From the NCBI GenBank assembly GCA_013396915.1, contig VWZL01002558.1, positions 993,021 to 1,057,020 of the forward strand: DNA of 64,000 nt, in the 5' to 3' direction. The DNA comes from Stercorarius parasiticus (Eukaryota > Chordata > Aves > Charadriiformes > Stercorariidae). Position numbers and translations under genes: made by a program. Positions 12,666 to 24,100 of the stretch are shown here, in pieces (within the stretch, counting starts at the first letter, position 1; each line of letters starts with the position of its first letter). A model generated the notes under the pieces. The model was given only the letters and a program-made list of their open reading frames with translations, was not told the origin of the DNA and did not search any database.

Positions 12666-12982
12666 NNNNNNNNNNNNNNNNNNNNNNNNNNNNNNNNNNN
12701 NNNNNNNNNNNNNNNNNNNNNNNNNNNNNNNNNNNNNNNNNNNNNNNNNNNNNNNNNNNNNNNNNNNNNNNNNNNNNNNNNNNNNNNNNNNNNNNNNNNN
12801 NNNNNNNNNNNNNNNNNNNNNNNNNNNNNNNNNNNNNNNNNNNNNNNNNNNNNNNNNNNNNNNNNNNNNNNNNNNNNNNNNNNNNNNNNNNNNNNNNNNN
12901 NNNNNNNNNNNNNNNNNNNNNNNNNNNNNNNNNNNNNNNNNNNNNNNNNNNNNNNNNNNNNNNNNNNNNNNNNNNNNNNNNN
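12666..12982. other. Assembly gap (317 N)
   Basis: This is an unbroken run of N inside the CpG-rich promoter and early intron 1 region, flanked on both sides by GC-rich sequence. It is a typical dropout of GC-rich DNA in short-read assemblies. Open frames drawn across it are meaningless. Confidence 0.99.
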
Positions 12983-13170
12983 CCCCAAAACTTCCTACCC
13001 CGCTTCGAGGCTTCTTCACGCTGTTGACATAGCTGCGGGAAGCCTCGGTGGGACTGATGTGCGAAGGAGATGTTTGGGAAGCCTGCGCCCAGCTCCGGGG
13101 GGGCTCTGTCGTGGGAGGGAGAAGGTGGGGACCCAGGGAACCTCTGCAGTGTTGGGTGTCTTCGGGTTGG

Positions 13171-13188
13171 TTTTTTTTTTTTTTTTTT
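13171..13188. repeat. Poly(T) run of 18
   Basis: This is a homopolymer of 18 T shortly after the CpG island. No CR1 or other element body adjoins it, so it is best called low-complexity sequence. Confidence 0.8.
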
Positions 13189-16100
13189 CTCAAAGTCAGA
13201 TTGAACCTCAGTTTGGTCAACTCTGGTTGGATGCTGTGGGTGCTTTCCGAATGCCGATTGGGATATTGCTGTCGCAGTTCCCACTCTACAGGAAATAAAT
13301 CAGAAGGGAAATAGCTATGAATTAGGTGAGGGATTTATGATTTTGGAAATGTACTTCTGTTTTCTTGTAGGACTACATTTTAGTGTGATCATCTTTTGTT
13401 ACTGAAGTGTTTTTGCAGGCTTTGCTGGAGTTGATGTGAAGTTAGGAATGCTTTCAGAGGTGAAAGTTTCCCTGGACTAGAAGCGGCATTTGCTTATAGC
13501 AGCCATTACTCCTCTGTCTCAGGACCATAATGCTGATTAGACTGCGTGCCTGTGGTCAGCACTTGGCAGTAGCTGGGTTCGAGACTGAGGGAGATTTGGA
13601 AAGCAGGCTCATGTTTTCATACAGCGCGGCATGGATACTCCCAGCCCTCCTGAGCATGAACATGTGCATGGAGGGGCCGGGCCGGTGCTAGTCCGGGACC
13701 ATCCAGGCAGCCTGTGTGAGAAGAGGATTCCATACAAATGTGCTGTGAAGTTATGTGTTAACATATAAATAATTTCCACAGAAAGATCTCTTTTTTTATG
13801 ATTGGTATTGGTTTAAACAGGAGTGCGTTGTTCCAGTGAAATAAGCCTTTTGCTTTGGTATGTGGAATATTTATATAATGCTTTTCCCTCATTGTGTTTT
13901 TTCTCTTGGGTGCTGAAAGTTTGTTACCTTGCCAGATTAAAGAGTAAACCTGCTAATCATTTTAAAAGGCTTTATTATACTTAGGCATGCTTGCCTTGCT
14001 TTCTTGCATAATTTATTTTACTCACAGGTTCCTTGAACAGGTAACTCTTTAGCTGGACCCTCAATTAGTGTTATGCAGAATAATTTGAGGGCTGTCTGTA
14101 GTTGGGAGGTGGATCTTCTGACTAACGCAAACACGTGTCCTTTGAAATGCAAAGGAATAAATTAAAGACTGCTGGTGACTTTTGTTTCTGTTGTTGTTTT
14201 TCGGTTTCTAGGTAAGCTTTTGACCTCTTTCGTGTACAGCGTCATTTTATGTCACTCTCTGCACGACAAGACTGTAATAAAGAAATGAGAGGTGGAAAAC
14301 TTTTCTTTATGGTTATGCTTTCATCTCTGCACATCAAACTTGACACTTTAATAGCTACCTAACAGCCTTATTAGCACAGTGTTTCATAGTTTATTTTTAA
14401 TCTGAGATGGTTATTTACTCTGTAGTTCATAACCACTGGATTTTATGTTTGACCAAAGACCAATATTCTGTATTTTACCTTATGAATATTATATTTAATT
14501 CTCAAGATTAGTTTTATAAAACAAGTAATTGGAGGGGAGCTTACGGCATTTGTTTTCTTACATGTGCCATCTTGGAAAAGTGATACCATGATCTTCACTG
14601 AACTAGTAAAGCTCTGGGAGAGAGTATTTAGCCGGTAATATCTGCTGCCTGTAGTTAGTGCTGTGGTGCCATGGAGATGTATTCTAGAAGAATGACATAA
14701 ATAACTGTGGTGGGAGATGCCAGCTCCCAGTGGGGAGATTGGTTTTGCAGATAATGATGCACGTTTATCGTACAATGCTAAAAACATCTTGGAAAAATGT
14801 AAAGAGTAGCAGAAATAAGTGTTCTGATTTACTCTATTTTAATGTTTGATGTAAAACTGAGACCATTTCTCCAGGAACCTTTCTTTTTTTTTCTTCCAAG
14901 ACTTTTTACAGTCAGACACCTATAAGTTGATTACCCACCCCACCCCCCCAAACCAAAAGACGCATAGAAACTTACCTCATTCCATGAAACAAGCCCCAAA
15001 AAGCAAAGTCCAAAAGTAAGCTGTACGACCATTGTCGGATGGTTAGCTTATTTGCTCCTGGTGAACTTGTCTTGTTTGTTTGGGGTTTTTTGTTTGTGTT
15101 TTGTTTTAAAGTGGCTTTTGAACTAACTTTTTTTTAAAAAGGTAACCCTTATCCTGAAAAGTTTTGCTCTGTGACTTTTGAGCTGTTCATTCCCAGGTAA
15201 ATACTGTAAATAGCATTTATCTAGAATTTAAAATAGAACCTACCAAGAATTAGTAAGCTGAACACGAATATTTTTTTATTTTTGTAGGCAGGTTTTAAAT
15301 AAAAAGTGCTCTGTTCATTGTTACCAACAACAGCTGATGCAAAACACGGTTGCTTGTCTTCTCTTGCTAATTCAGACTAGAATGCCGCTATTTTTTGCAA
15401 ACGAGGGTGTCTATTCTGGCAGAGCGTGCTGCGCTGACAGTAGCAGGCAATGTAGCTTGTAAGACTGGGTCTAGTTAAACCGAAGCTGCTGAGGAAGAGT
15501 TGCCTTTTCACTCTAGCAGTTTTCTGTGTAGGTTAAGAGTTTCTCAAGCTTTGACCAAGGATGTGATAACCTTAGCTACAGCATCAGTGTTTGAAAACTG
15601 TATCTGGTATTTTTATAAGCACCTCCTCGATTTCTGTCTGGAAGAAGTGATGGTGTAGTTACAGGTTTCTCTTACAGCGTGACACAAATTCAGATAGTAT
15701 TTAGGGGCCATATTCAGCCATGAGAAGGTGGTACTTAGCTAGGATGCTGTGTTGATTTGACTTGTGGCTGGGTTGATGTGGAGTTCATGCTCTTTGAATG
15801 ATTTAGTTTGCACTGTTTTCCTGACTATGCTGAGAAGGTAAATTTTTATATATATGTATTTGTTATTATTCTGAGTTGATCCTTGTTGGGGTATAAACTA
15901 ACATCTGAATGGTGTTGCGGTTGACCTGTGGTCTTGCTCCTTTGCAGATCAAGATGCTTACGGGCTCAAAGTCCTTATCTCCCAGCACTCATCGTGTGCC
16001 CATGAGACTGAATTCCCCCAGAGCTCCTCAAGAGGGATTCCTAAAGTTACTCAGATTATTGTGGGACAGGTGAATGGTCATGGAAGTTGTAGCACATCTG

Positions 16101-18854
16101 CAGTACGCTGCTGGTATTGGTTTGATTGTGGGCTTGCAGTTTTCTGGTCTATCCTGGGTCCATAAACCAGCAAGAACCTGTTTAGTTCCATAGAGCTGTG
16201 TACATGAAGAAATATCCAGCACGAAAGTGACTTAACTTCACTGGCGTAGCAACAATTTGAAGGAAGCAGTGTGATCTGATGATGTGGAGAAACTTTCTCT
16301 TGTTTCAGAAGCCCCTGGCTACTGAAACCCCTGCAGCTAAGGTCGTTCCTCAAAAGATGCAAGGGGGAGGAAAGCTGCGTATGGGATAGAGCCTCCTGTG
16401 TGAGAAATGTCACTGTCTTATTAGAGAACATCACTGTGCCTCCTCTTTGTTTGTTGTAGCCTGATCTGTCTCTTCCCCCTACCCCCAGGCCTCACATACT
16501 TATGTCAGTTGTGACTTCAAGCCAAACTTTACACGGTAAAGACAGTTTGACGCGCTTGTGGTTAGAAGCCTCTGTTGTTGTGAGCCTCTGTTACAATTCG
16601 GCCTTTGTCGCTGTAGCTGTAGACTCAGCTAGCTGGGGATCACGCGTCTATTGCACTCCAGGTTTGGTTATTCCCTTCCTCAGTAGTTCATGGATATCGC
16701 TTATTCCTGGGCTTGTTATGTCATGAAATACTCTGCTTTCCATTCCTGGTAAAGCTTTTGGGCAACTATATTTATAGGTATGCCTGGGAGAAGAGGGAGA
16801 AATATGCTCATTTATTAATAGTTAGCAATTAATTGTGAGGGCCTGGTGTTCTTTTTTTAGAGCTATCTTGCTTACTGAGGGAGACTTCAACAAGGTCAGT
16901 TGTGTTAACTGTGTGTGCTGGGAGCTGCAAACCATAGCTGGATTTTAGAAACAATTATGGGTAATGCATAGCACTGGAGTTATTTTTTAGCCTTCCTTTT
17001 CTTTGTAGGTACTCTCAAGTGAATGCTGTTGTGTTCAAGTTATTTGGGAAAATTTAACACTAAGAAACTTCTGGTTATTTTTTAAGAGTATTTTGCTTTC
17101 AGTGAAGAAGAGTAGAGAGCTGCCTGTAACGAGGGCTGCAGAAGAATCTCTTTCCTCTGTTTATTTGGTTATTTAAAAAATATTTATAGACTATTTGTTA
17201 AATAGATCAGAAAGTAACAATGGATAACCACTGTTTGCAGATCTCAGCTGAAATTCTGAATATACCTGGCCCATAATGTTTTACTAGCAAAAGCTGCATA
17301 TGCTAAATACATGTATTTATATTTATTTGTGGGTTGAAACATAGTAAAGAATTGCACAATGAGTTTGTACTACTGCAGTCTTAAATTATTCGTTGTTGCT
17401 AAGATCAGTGAATGTGTACGGAAAAAGAATAAACCAAAGTTGGCCTCTGCGTTCGTGTGTTTAGATCATGTTTGCATGTTGCTGTGTTTTTTGCTGTGTT
17501 GCTCTTTCTTGAGCTGATTGTGGGTTCTGTGATGATTTTTTTTTAATTTTTTTTTTTGTTTCCCTCGATCTTTTGATGTTCACAGTCAGCTCTGTTTGTT
17601 TGCCATTAAGTTGCTGTTCAAACTATTTTAACCAAACATCAGAAAGTCTAGAAGTTGAATGCTATCAACATAATGTCTGGAAAAACATCATTTTAAATGC
17701 TAAAATCACAACGGGCATTAGTGGAAAGTTGATGGTAACCTTTGTAGAGGAATGTAGCGAAACTCTGACAATGAGTTTTTAGGTATACATGGTATATCTG
17801 GGTAGTACCTGAACAGAGGTAGTAGTGTTAAGAGTGAAGATGCTTGCTCAGTATTAACCAACTAGAGATGTAAGGTAGTATGCTTATTAAGACAAACTTC
17901 TTCTAACTGCTCAGTAGGTGTAGAGATTGGCCAGTGGGTCGGTTGCTTTTTTCCTTCTTTCTTCAAAGCTTTTGCTTGAGTGACAGGAAGTAATTTGTAC
18001 CTGTTGTTGGAGACTTCTGCAGGAAGAACCTAATTTTTGATGAAATGTTGTGTATGTATCAGATTTGTATAACTCTCTTGTGTGGTCATTCCTTGTGCTT
18101 CTGTCTGGGATCCCATGTTTTCAGCATGTAAATCCCCTTGGCCAAGGATCATGCCTCTCTCTCTTTGTATGCTGTCTAGCACACTGCAAGAGCTAAGGAA
18201 AGACAAAGTACAGGGCACTGGATAAAATGCGTGTTGAAATTGGTCATGATGTTTTATTTTCTTAAGTAAAAGGCTGTTATCCAACATGTGCTACTAGATG
18301 AATTGCAGTTACGAGTGATGCGTGCATACAGCCTGTCAGCAAGTATTCAAAAATACATGGGTTTCTTTGGGCGGTGTTTGTTCTTGCCTTTTGATTTCTT
18401 AAATCTAAACTTCTGGATTGCCTGGTTTAAGTTGTGGTCTAACAGATGAGCATGTCAAACAGATGATGACTAGTGACAGTTAGGGATTGCAGAAGAGGCA
18501 GCGAGACTGCTCCGTTTTCAGTTTGCTGCATCATCTTAGGACAAGATTTTCACTTACAGGGAAGCTTCACACAGAAGGTTTGTTAATGAGTAAGTCCAAA
18601 CAGTGAATCAAGTGGAAAACGTTGCTTTTTCCATAAAAGAGATGACAATGGTCTTAATTTGTGCCTTGCATTTCCCTACCGACATCACACAGTCAGGTCT
18701 CACCTGCATAGAGGGATGGTGTTTACGCAGTGTCTCCTTGCTCTATCCTCTACATACCCTAATTATATAAGTGCTGTGAAAAGGAGGAGGTGGTGAGGTT
18801 CCTATGTCTTCAAGGCTAACTTGGGGAGAGGAAAGGAAGGGTGGATGAAAGCTA

Positions 18855-20863
18855 ATGAAGCTGGGGCCTCTTGTGTCAAAAGACAAGCCGGTGGGGAAGA
18901 CGAGTGGCATGGCTGAACAGAGAGCTTTGGCTGGAACTCAGGAAAAGGAGGGGGGGAAAATAAAAATAGAGTTTATGAACCTCTGGAAGAAGGGGCAGGC
19001 AAGTCAGGAGGATTACAAGGATGCCGTGAGGTTTTGCAGGAGGAAAATTAGAAGGGCCAAAGCCCAACTAGAACTTAATCTGGCTACTGCCGTAAAAGAC
19101 AATAAAAATGTTTCTATAAATACATTAGCAACAGAAGGAGGGCTAAGGAGAATCTCCATCCTTTATTGGATGTGGGGGGAAACAGTGACACAGGATGAGG
19201 AAAAGGCTGAGAATCTTAATGTCTTTTCTGCCTCAGTCTTTAATAGTAAGACCAGTTGTTTTTGGGGTACCCAGCCCCCTGAGCTGGAAGACAGGGAGCA
19301 GAATGAAGGCCCCATAACCCAAGGGGAAATGGTTAGTGACCTGCTACACCACTTAGACACACACAAGTCTGTGGGGTGGGATGGGATGCATGCAAGGGTA
19401 CTGAGGGAGCTGGTGGAAGTGCTCACCAAGCCCCTTTCCATCATTTATCAGCAGTCCTGGCTATCCGGGGAGGTCCCAGTTGACTGAAGGTTAGCACATG
19501 TGATGTCCACCTAGAAGAAGGGCTGGAAGGAGGATCCAGGGAACTACAGGCCTGTCGCTCTGACCTCTGTGCTTGAGGAGGTTATGGAGCAGATCATCGT
19601 GAGTGCCATCATGCGGCACCTACAGGAACAACCAGGTGATCGGGCCCAGTCAGCATGGATTTCTGAAAGGCAGGTCCTGCTTGACTAACCTGATCTCCTT
19701 CTATGACAAGGTGACCCGCTTAGTGGATGAGGGAAATGGTGTGGACATTGTCTACCTGGACTTTAGTAAAGCCTTTGGCACCGTTTCCCACAGGATTCTC
19801 CTGGAGAAACTGGCTGTTCATGGCTTGGATGGGCGTAAGCTTTGCTGGGTAAAAATCTGGCTGGAGAGCCGGGTCCAGAGGGTGGTGGTGAATGGAGTTA
19901 AATCCAGTTGATGACCAGTCAGAAGAGGTCCTCCCCCGGGCTCAGTATTGGGACCAGTTCTATTTAACATCTTTATCAATGATCTGGACGAGTGGATTGA
20001 GTGCACTCTCAGTAAGTTTGCAGATGACACCAGTTGAGTGGAAGTGTTGATCTGCTTGAGGGTCGGGAGGCTCTACAGACATATCTGAACAGGTTGGATC
20101 GATGGCACGAAGGCACTGATGTGAGGTTCAACAAAGCCAAGTGCCAGGTCCTGCACTTAGGTCACAACAACCCCGTGCAACACTACAGGCCTGGGGATGA
20201 GTGGCTGGAGAGCTGCCTGGCAGAAAAGGACCTGGAGGTGTTGGGTGAAGCTGACTGAATGTGAGCTGGCAACGGGCCCAGGTGGCCAAGAAGGCCAGTA
20301 ATATCTTGAGCAGGACTAGGGCAGTGATTGTCCCCNGAGGCTCTACAGACATATCTGAACAGGTTGGATCGATGGCACGAAGGCACTGATGTGAGGTTCA
20401 ACAAAGCCAAGTGCCAGGTCCTGCACTTAGGTCACAACAACCCCGTGCAACACTACAGGCCTGGGGATGAGTGGCTGGAGAGCTGCCTGGCAGAAAAGGA
20501 CCTGGAGGTGTTGGGTGAAGCTGACTGAATGTGAGCTGGCAACGGGCCCAGGTGGCCAAGAAGGCCAGTAATATCTTGAGCAGGACTAGGGCAGTGATTG
20601 TCCCCCTGCACTTGACACTGGTGAGGCTGCACCTCGAGTACTGTGTGCAGTTTTGGGCCCCTCACTACAAGAAAGACATTGAGGTGCTGGATCATATTCA
20701 GAGAAGGGCAACGAAGCTGGTGAAGGTGAAGTCTTGTGAGGAGTGGCTGAGGGAACTGGGGTTGTTCAGCCTACAGAAAAGGATGCTGAGGGGAGACCTT
20801 ATTGCTCTCTACAACTACCTGAAAGAAGGTTGTAATGAGGTGGGTGACAGTCTCTTCTCCTAG
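18855..20863 (+). pseudogene. CR1 reverse transcriptase, broken open frame
   Basis: The reverse transcriptase reading frame of the CR1 copy survives only as pieces: 18855-19487 (210 codons), 19603-19911 (102 codons), a segment around 20034-20258 repeated artificially at 20328-20528, and 20531-20863 (110 codons). An in-frame TGA at 19485 falls where intact copies continue into the next conserved block. A frame change follows between about 19,500 and 19,640, and another falls between 19,912 and the F-A-D-D-T box. In motif A the usual D after K-A-F is replaced by G (F-G-T-V-S-H). It cannot make a working enzyme. Similarity to the family consensus is still obvious by eye, so the insertion is not extremely old. 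Confidence 0.9.
20067..20605 (+). repeat. 269-bp exact direct duplication around one N (assembly artefact)
   Basis: Bases 20067-20335 are repeated, identically as far as I can read, at 20337-20605, separated by a single N at 20336. The repeat starts with GAGGCTCTACAGACATATCT and ends with GATTGTCCCC in both copies. Sequence before copy 1 and after copy 2 continues the CR1 element normally, whereas the junction at the N is not a CR1 order. This is what results when two overlapping contigs are abutted with one N instead of being merged. A recent real tandem duplication is possible but less likely. Confidence 0.85.
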
Positions 20864-21124
20864 GTACCAAGCAACAGGACAAGAGGAAATGGCCTCAAGT
20901 TGTGCCAGTGGAGGTTTAGATTGGATGTTAGAAAAAATTTCTTCACTGAAATGGTTGTCAAGCATTGGAACAGGCTGCCCAGGGAAGCAGTTGAGTTGCC
21001 ATCCCTGGAGGTATTTAAAAGACGGGTAGATGTGGTACTTCGGGACATAGTTTAGTGATGGATTTGGCAGCATTAGGTTTATGGTTGGACTTGATAATCT
21101 TAAAGGTCTTTTTCCAACCCAAAC

Positions 21125-21140
21125 GATTCTGTGGTTCTCT
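21125..21140 (+). repeat. CR1 3' terminus
   Basis: CCAACCCAAACGATTCTGTGGTTCTCT closes the element. A short ATTCTRTG-type terminal motif instead of a poly(A) tail is the hallmark of CR1 elements. It fixes the orientation (plus) and the 3' boundary of the insertion. Confidence 0.85.
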
Positions 21141-24100
21141 ACAGCAACCTCTGACATATTTACAGTAGTTCTTCAGGACCCAGCTTCTCGTAGTCACAGG
21201 ATTACTCACAGATTTTAGTGTGTTTGTCCACAGGGCTGCAATCAGAGATAGGAAATTCAAATAAAAATGCTGTTTGACTGTGGATCCCCATCTGATGTTA
21301 GGCAGGTTGTACAGTCCTTTTGTCATTTGGGCTCTCATTACCAGAGTGAGATGACTTTGGAGTCTGAGGCTATCAATTCATATCCCTGGGCCACACTTCC
21401 TTTGCACGAGGAAATTGCCTGCAGGTTTCCATATGCCTGCCCCCATCTATTCAGAGTACAAGCAATAATGTTTCACAGCTTGGAGGATCTGCGGGAGGTA
21501 CTCTGAATTAGCCTGGTCTGCTTCACTGGCTTTAAACATTCATTACCTATTAAAATAGGTATTTATGATATTATGAAATGTAGGTAATTTTCATCAAATG
21601 TCACACATGCTGGACAAAACGAAGCATCTGTGTTTGGTTTGGTGAGATCGAAACACTGAGCTCTGTAACTTTAGTCTACAGACATGCATTCAGTATCTAG
21701 CTGAATTATGTTATAATATTGCATCTGATGAGTTCATGTAGTTTCTTGTATGTGCTTCTCTGATACCCTTTTACACGAAGACAGTTCGTTGTCACTGTAA
21801 TGACAAAATCTCTATGCTTTTTGAACTGTTTCTTACACTAGTAGTTAGGCATAGGTAAGCAAAGTGTCTGGTATGCTGTTGCAATCAAAGCTCTGTGGCA
21901 TAAATGTGATCTTATCTTGCTCTTTGATCAAAGAAAAGAACTCCATTTAAAACTTAATTGGTGCTCATCAAGGGCTAAGGCTTCTGCTAAAGCAAGTTTT
22001 GGTACACGCTTCTAGGCTAATGATCCTGATGTCTCTGTCTTATATGTGCAAAATGAATGTTGCTTAGGTTGCCATCCTTTTATCATTAATATCTTTCCTT
22101 ATCTTACAGAGTCTTGTACTACTGGAATGAAGTTTGCTGTATGCAGTATGTCCATTTTGTCATTAAATATAAGGTATCTTGTCTGATACAGATGCTTTTC
22201 TAGCCAGGCAGGAGGGAAGGGCTCAAGGTATTGCCTCCTCTGGATATATTGTGAGTTTACTGGGCCAGTAAGGCAGACTGGTTAAGGGTTTCTGTTGGGC
22301 CTTCTAGCTTTTGTAGCTTGTAAAAGATCCTTACCTAATAAGAGAGTATTTCTGCTTTCTGTTGTGATGTTACTGCTATCCAAAGACGCTTTGTTCTGAG
22401 CGGCAGCTCTTGGCAGTACTCTTTTCTTCCTCCTGAACTAACATTGTAAAAGAGCTGTGTCCTTGCTGTGATGGCCAAAAGGCAACCCTTTGGTGACAGG
22501 TGGACATGTGAATAGAACAATGAAAATCTACCGGTCTGTTTCATTGGGACAGCAATATCATAACTTCAGTGCCTTGAAAAATTAATTTTGAGTTGGCTGC
22601 TATCCCACTGCTGCAGGAGACAGAATGACAGAACGCTGTACCTGAGCAGGTATGTCAGTACTGCTCTGCTGGGAAGACGTGTGCTTGGCTGTGGGAGTGG
22701 GGAGGAAGAAGGGAAAAATAAAGGATAAAGACTTCATTTCCCCCCCCCCCATGTAGGACTGAGGAAGGAAGGCTGTAAGAACAAGTTCAGACATGCCTGA
22801 AGAATGTGGGCTGAAAAACATGTGCAGGGACCAGGGGATGGAGCTGTGCTGTGAGAGTATTGTAGAGGAAAAGCGGGAACCTAGTGAAATGCAGATATCT
22901 ACTCTGACATGAGTGGTGTTTTGGGTTTTGTTTTTTGGTCCCCCCCTCCCCCAGTAGTTCTAATGGTGATGTTTATTCTTTATTCACTGCTTCACTCCAT
23001 CCTTTGCAAGGTGCAGGATTCTTGCTGTTTGTGTTCTGTTAGCTTCACCAAACAGAACTTTAAAAGGATTATGGCAAAACATAAAACTTAGTAATTGTTG
23101 GCATTCCTAATGCAAGGTGTAATGGAAACTTTGAGAGAAAGAGGATGCAAAAGATAAATATGCTATAAATTCTTGTATTTTTTTTTCTTAAAAATTTGTA
23201 GTATTCCATGTAGTATTTGGACTTAAGCTGTACTCACCAGAGGATGTAATACTATACCTCTTGTGAAATATAATCCCTGTGTAAACATAAAAGCATCATA
23301 GTTATTTCCTTGTATTTAAAAACAATCCTTCATCTTTTCTCTAACTGTGCTTACTTCACACTATTTCAGACAACACTAGATAAATAAATCCATATATGAT
23401 CGAAACAAGAACTTAAAAAGAAAACCTGCCAACAACACTTTAATTTCTTGCTGGTTTTGACTGTATCTCACAATAACATGTGTTAGACATCACTGCATTA
23501 AAAAAAAAAGTTAAGAAACAGTTTGTCCTCAGTTATGATGAGGATTTAATGGTAATGTTGGAGGAACATGTAATATTGGCATTTGACTGCGAATGAGATT
23601 CATTGCGTATTCAGAAGGGTAGGTGTGGGTTTGATGCAACAGTGCTGAAGGCGGAACATTAAAATGGGCTGAGATAGATGCTGTGCTTCCACAACAGGTA
23701 CTTGCTGGCAGTGGGGGCTCTCAGTAGTGGGGGATCTATTTTTATGGTTGCTCTCATGATAGTTTCATGCTTCTTAAATGTTTTGCTGCTTACTACTTTA
23801 TCAGAGTATGTGTAACAGGCTCATGCTGGCTGGTAGGGTTATGGCTAGTTGTGGTAGTTTTATTCCTATTTTAAAAGTATCAAGAGAAGATGCCTGGAGT
23901 AGAGCCTTCAGAAATGAAGTCTCTGGGGGCTGATGAAGTGTTCTTTTGGTGCTTTATGCAGTTCTTATCTTGATTTAACCTTAACGCATCATTATTGCAG
24001 CATCCCTGGTGCTTTGCAGTCTTTATTTTATTCTTTCAGCACCCCTCTCAGTAGGAATTTCCTGTTATTTTCGTTTTAAAGATAGGGAGTTAACACAGGG

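Larger units (their letters stand above)
12060..13160. promoter_or_regulatory. CNKSR3: CpG-rich promoter region of CNKSR3
   Basis: CpG density and GC content rise sharply from about 12,060, stay high through exon 1 and the first 400 bases of intron 1, then fall by about 13,160. Such an island around a first exon is typical of vertebrate promoters. A TTTAAAA motif lies at 12,097-12,103, about 150 bp before the exon 1 splice donor, and could serve as a weak TATA element; that is speculative. About 317 bases of the island are unread (12666-12982), and further GC-rich sequence seems to be missing at the single N at 12237. The transcription start therefore cannot be placed from this sequence. Confidence 0.75.
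18850..21140 (+). mobile_element. CR1 LINE retrotransposon, 5'-truncated and decayed
   Basis: This is a copy of the avian CR1 family lying in the same direction as CNKSR3, inside intron 1. It holds the end of the endonuclease-to-reverse-transcriptase linker, the reverse transcriptase core, the C-terminal part and the 3' untranslated end. Landmarks in order: a K-G-Q-A-S-Q-E-D-Y segment near 19,000; H-K-S-V-G-W-D-G near 19,370; motif A, L-D-F-S-K-A-F, near 19,760; the F-A-D-D-T catalytic box at 20,017-20,031; [11 protein letters not shown] near 20,640; and the terminal GATTCTGTG at 21,125-21,133 characteristic of CR1 ends. The true length is about 2.0 kb, because 269 bp are duplicated by an assembly error (20,067-20,605). 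Confidence 0.93.

Noticed and set aside
12470..13298. Long open frames of 172-247 codons on both strands
   Set aside because: They are open only because they cross the 317-base N run; the readable parts are CpG-island and intron sequence.
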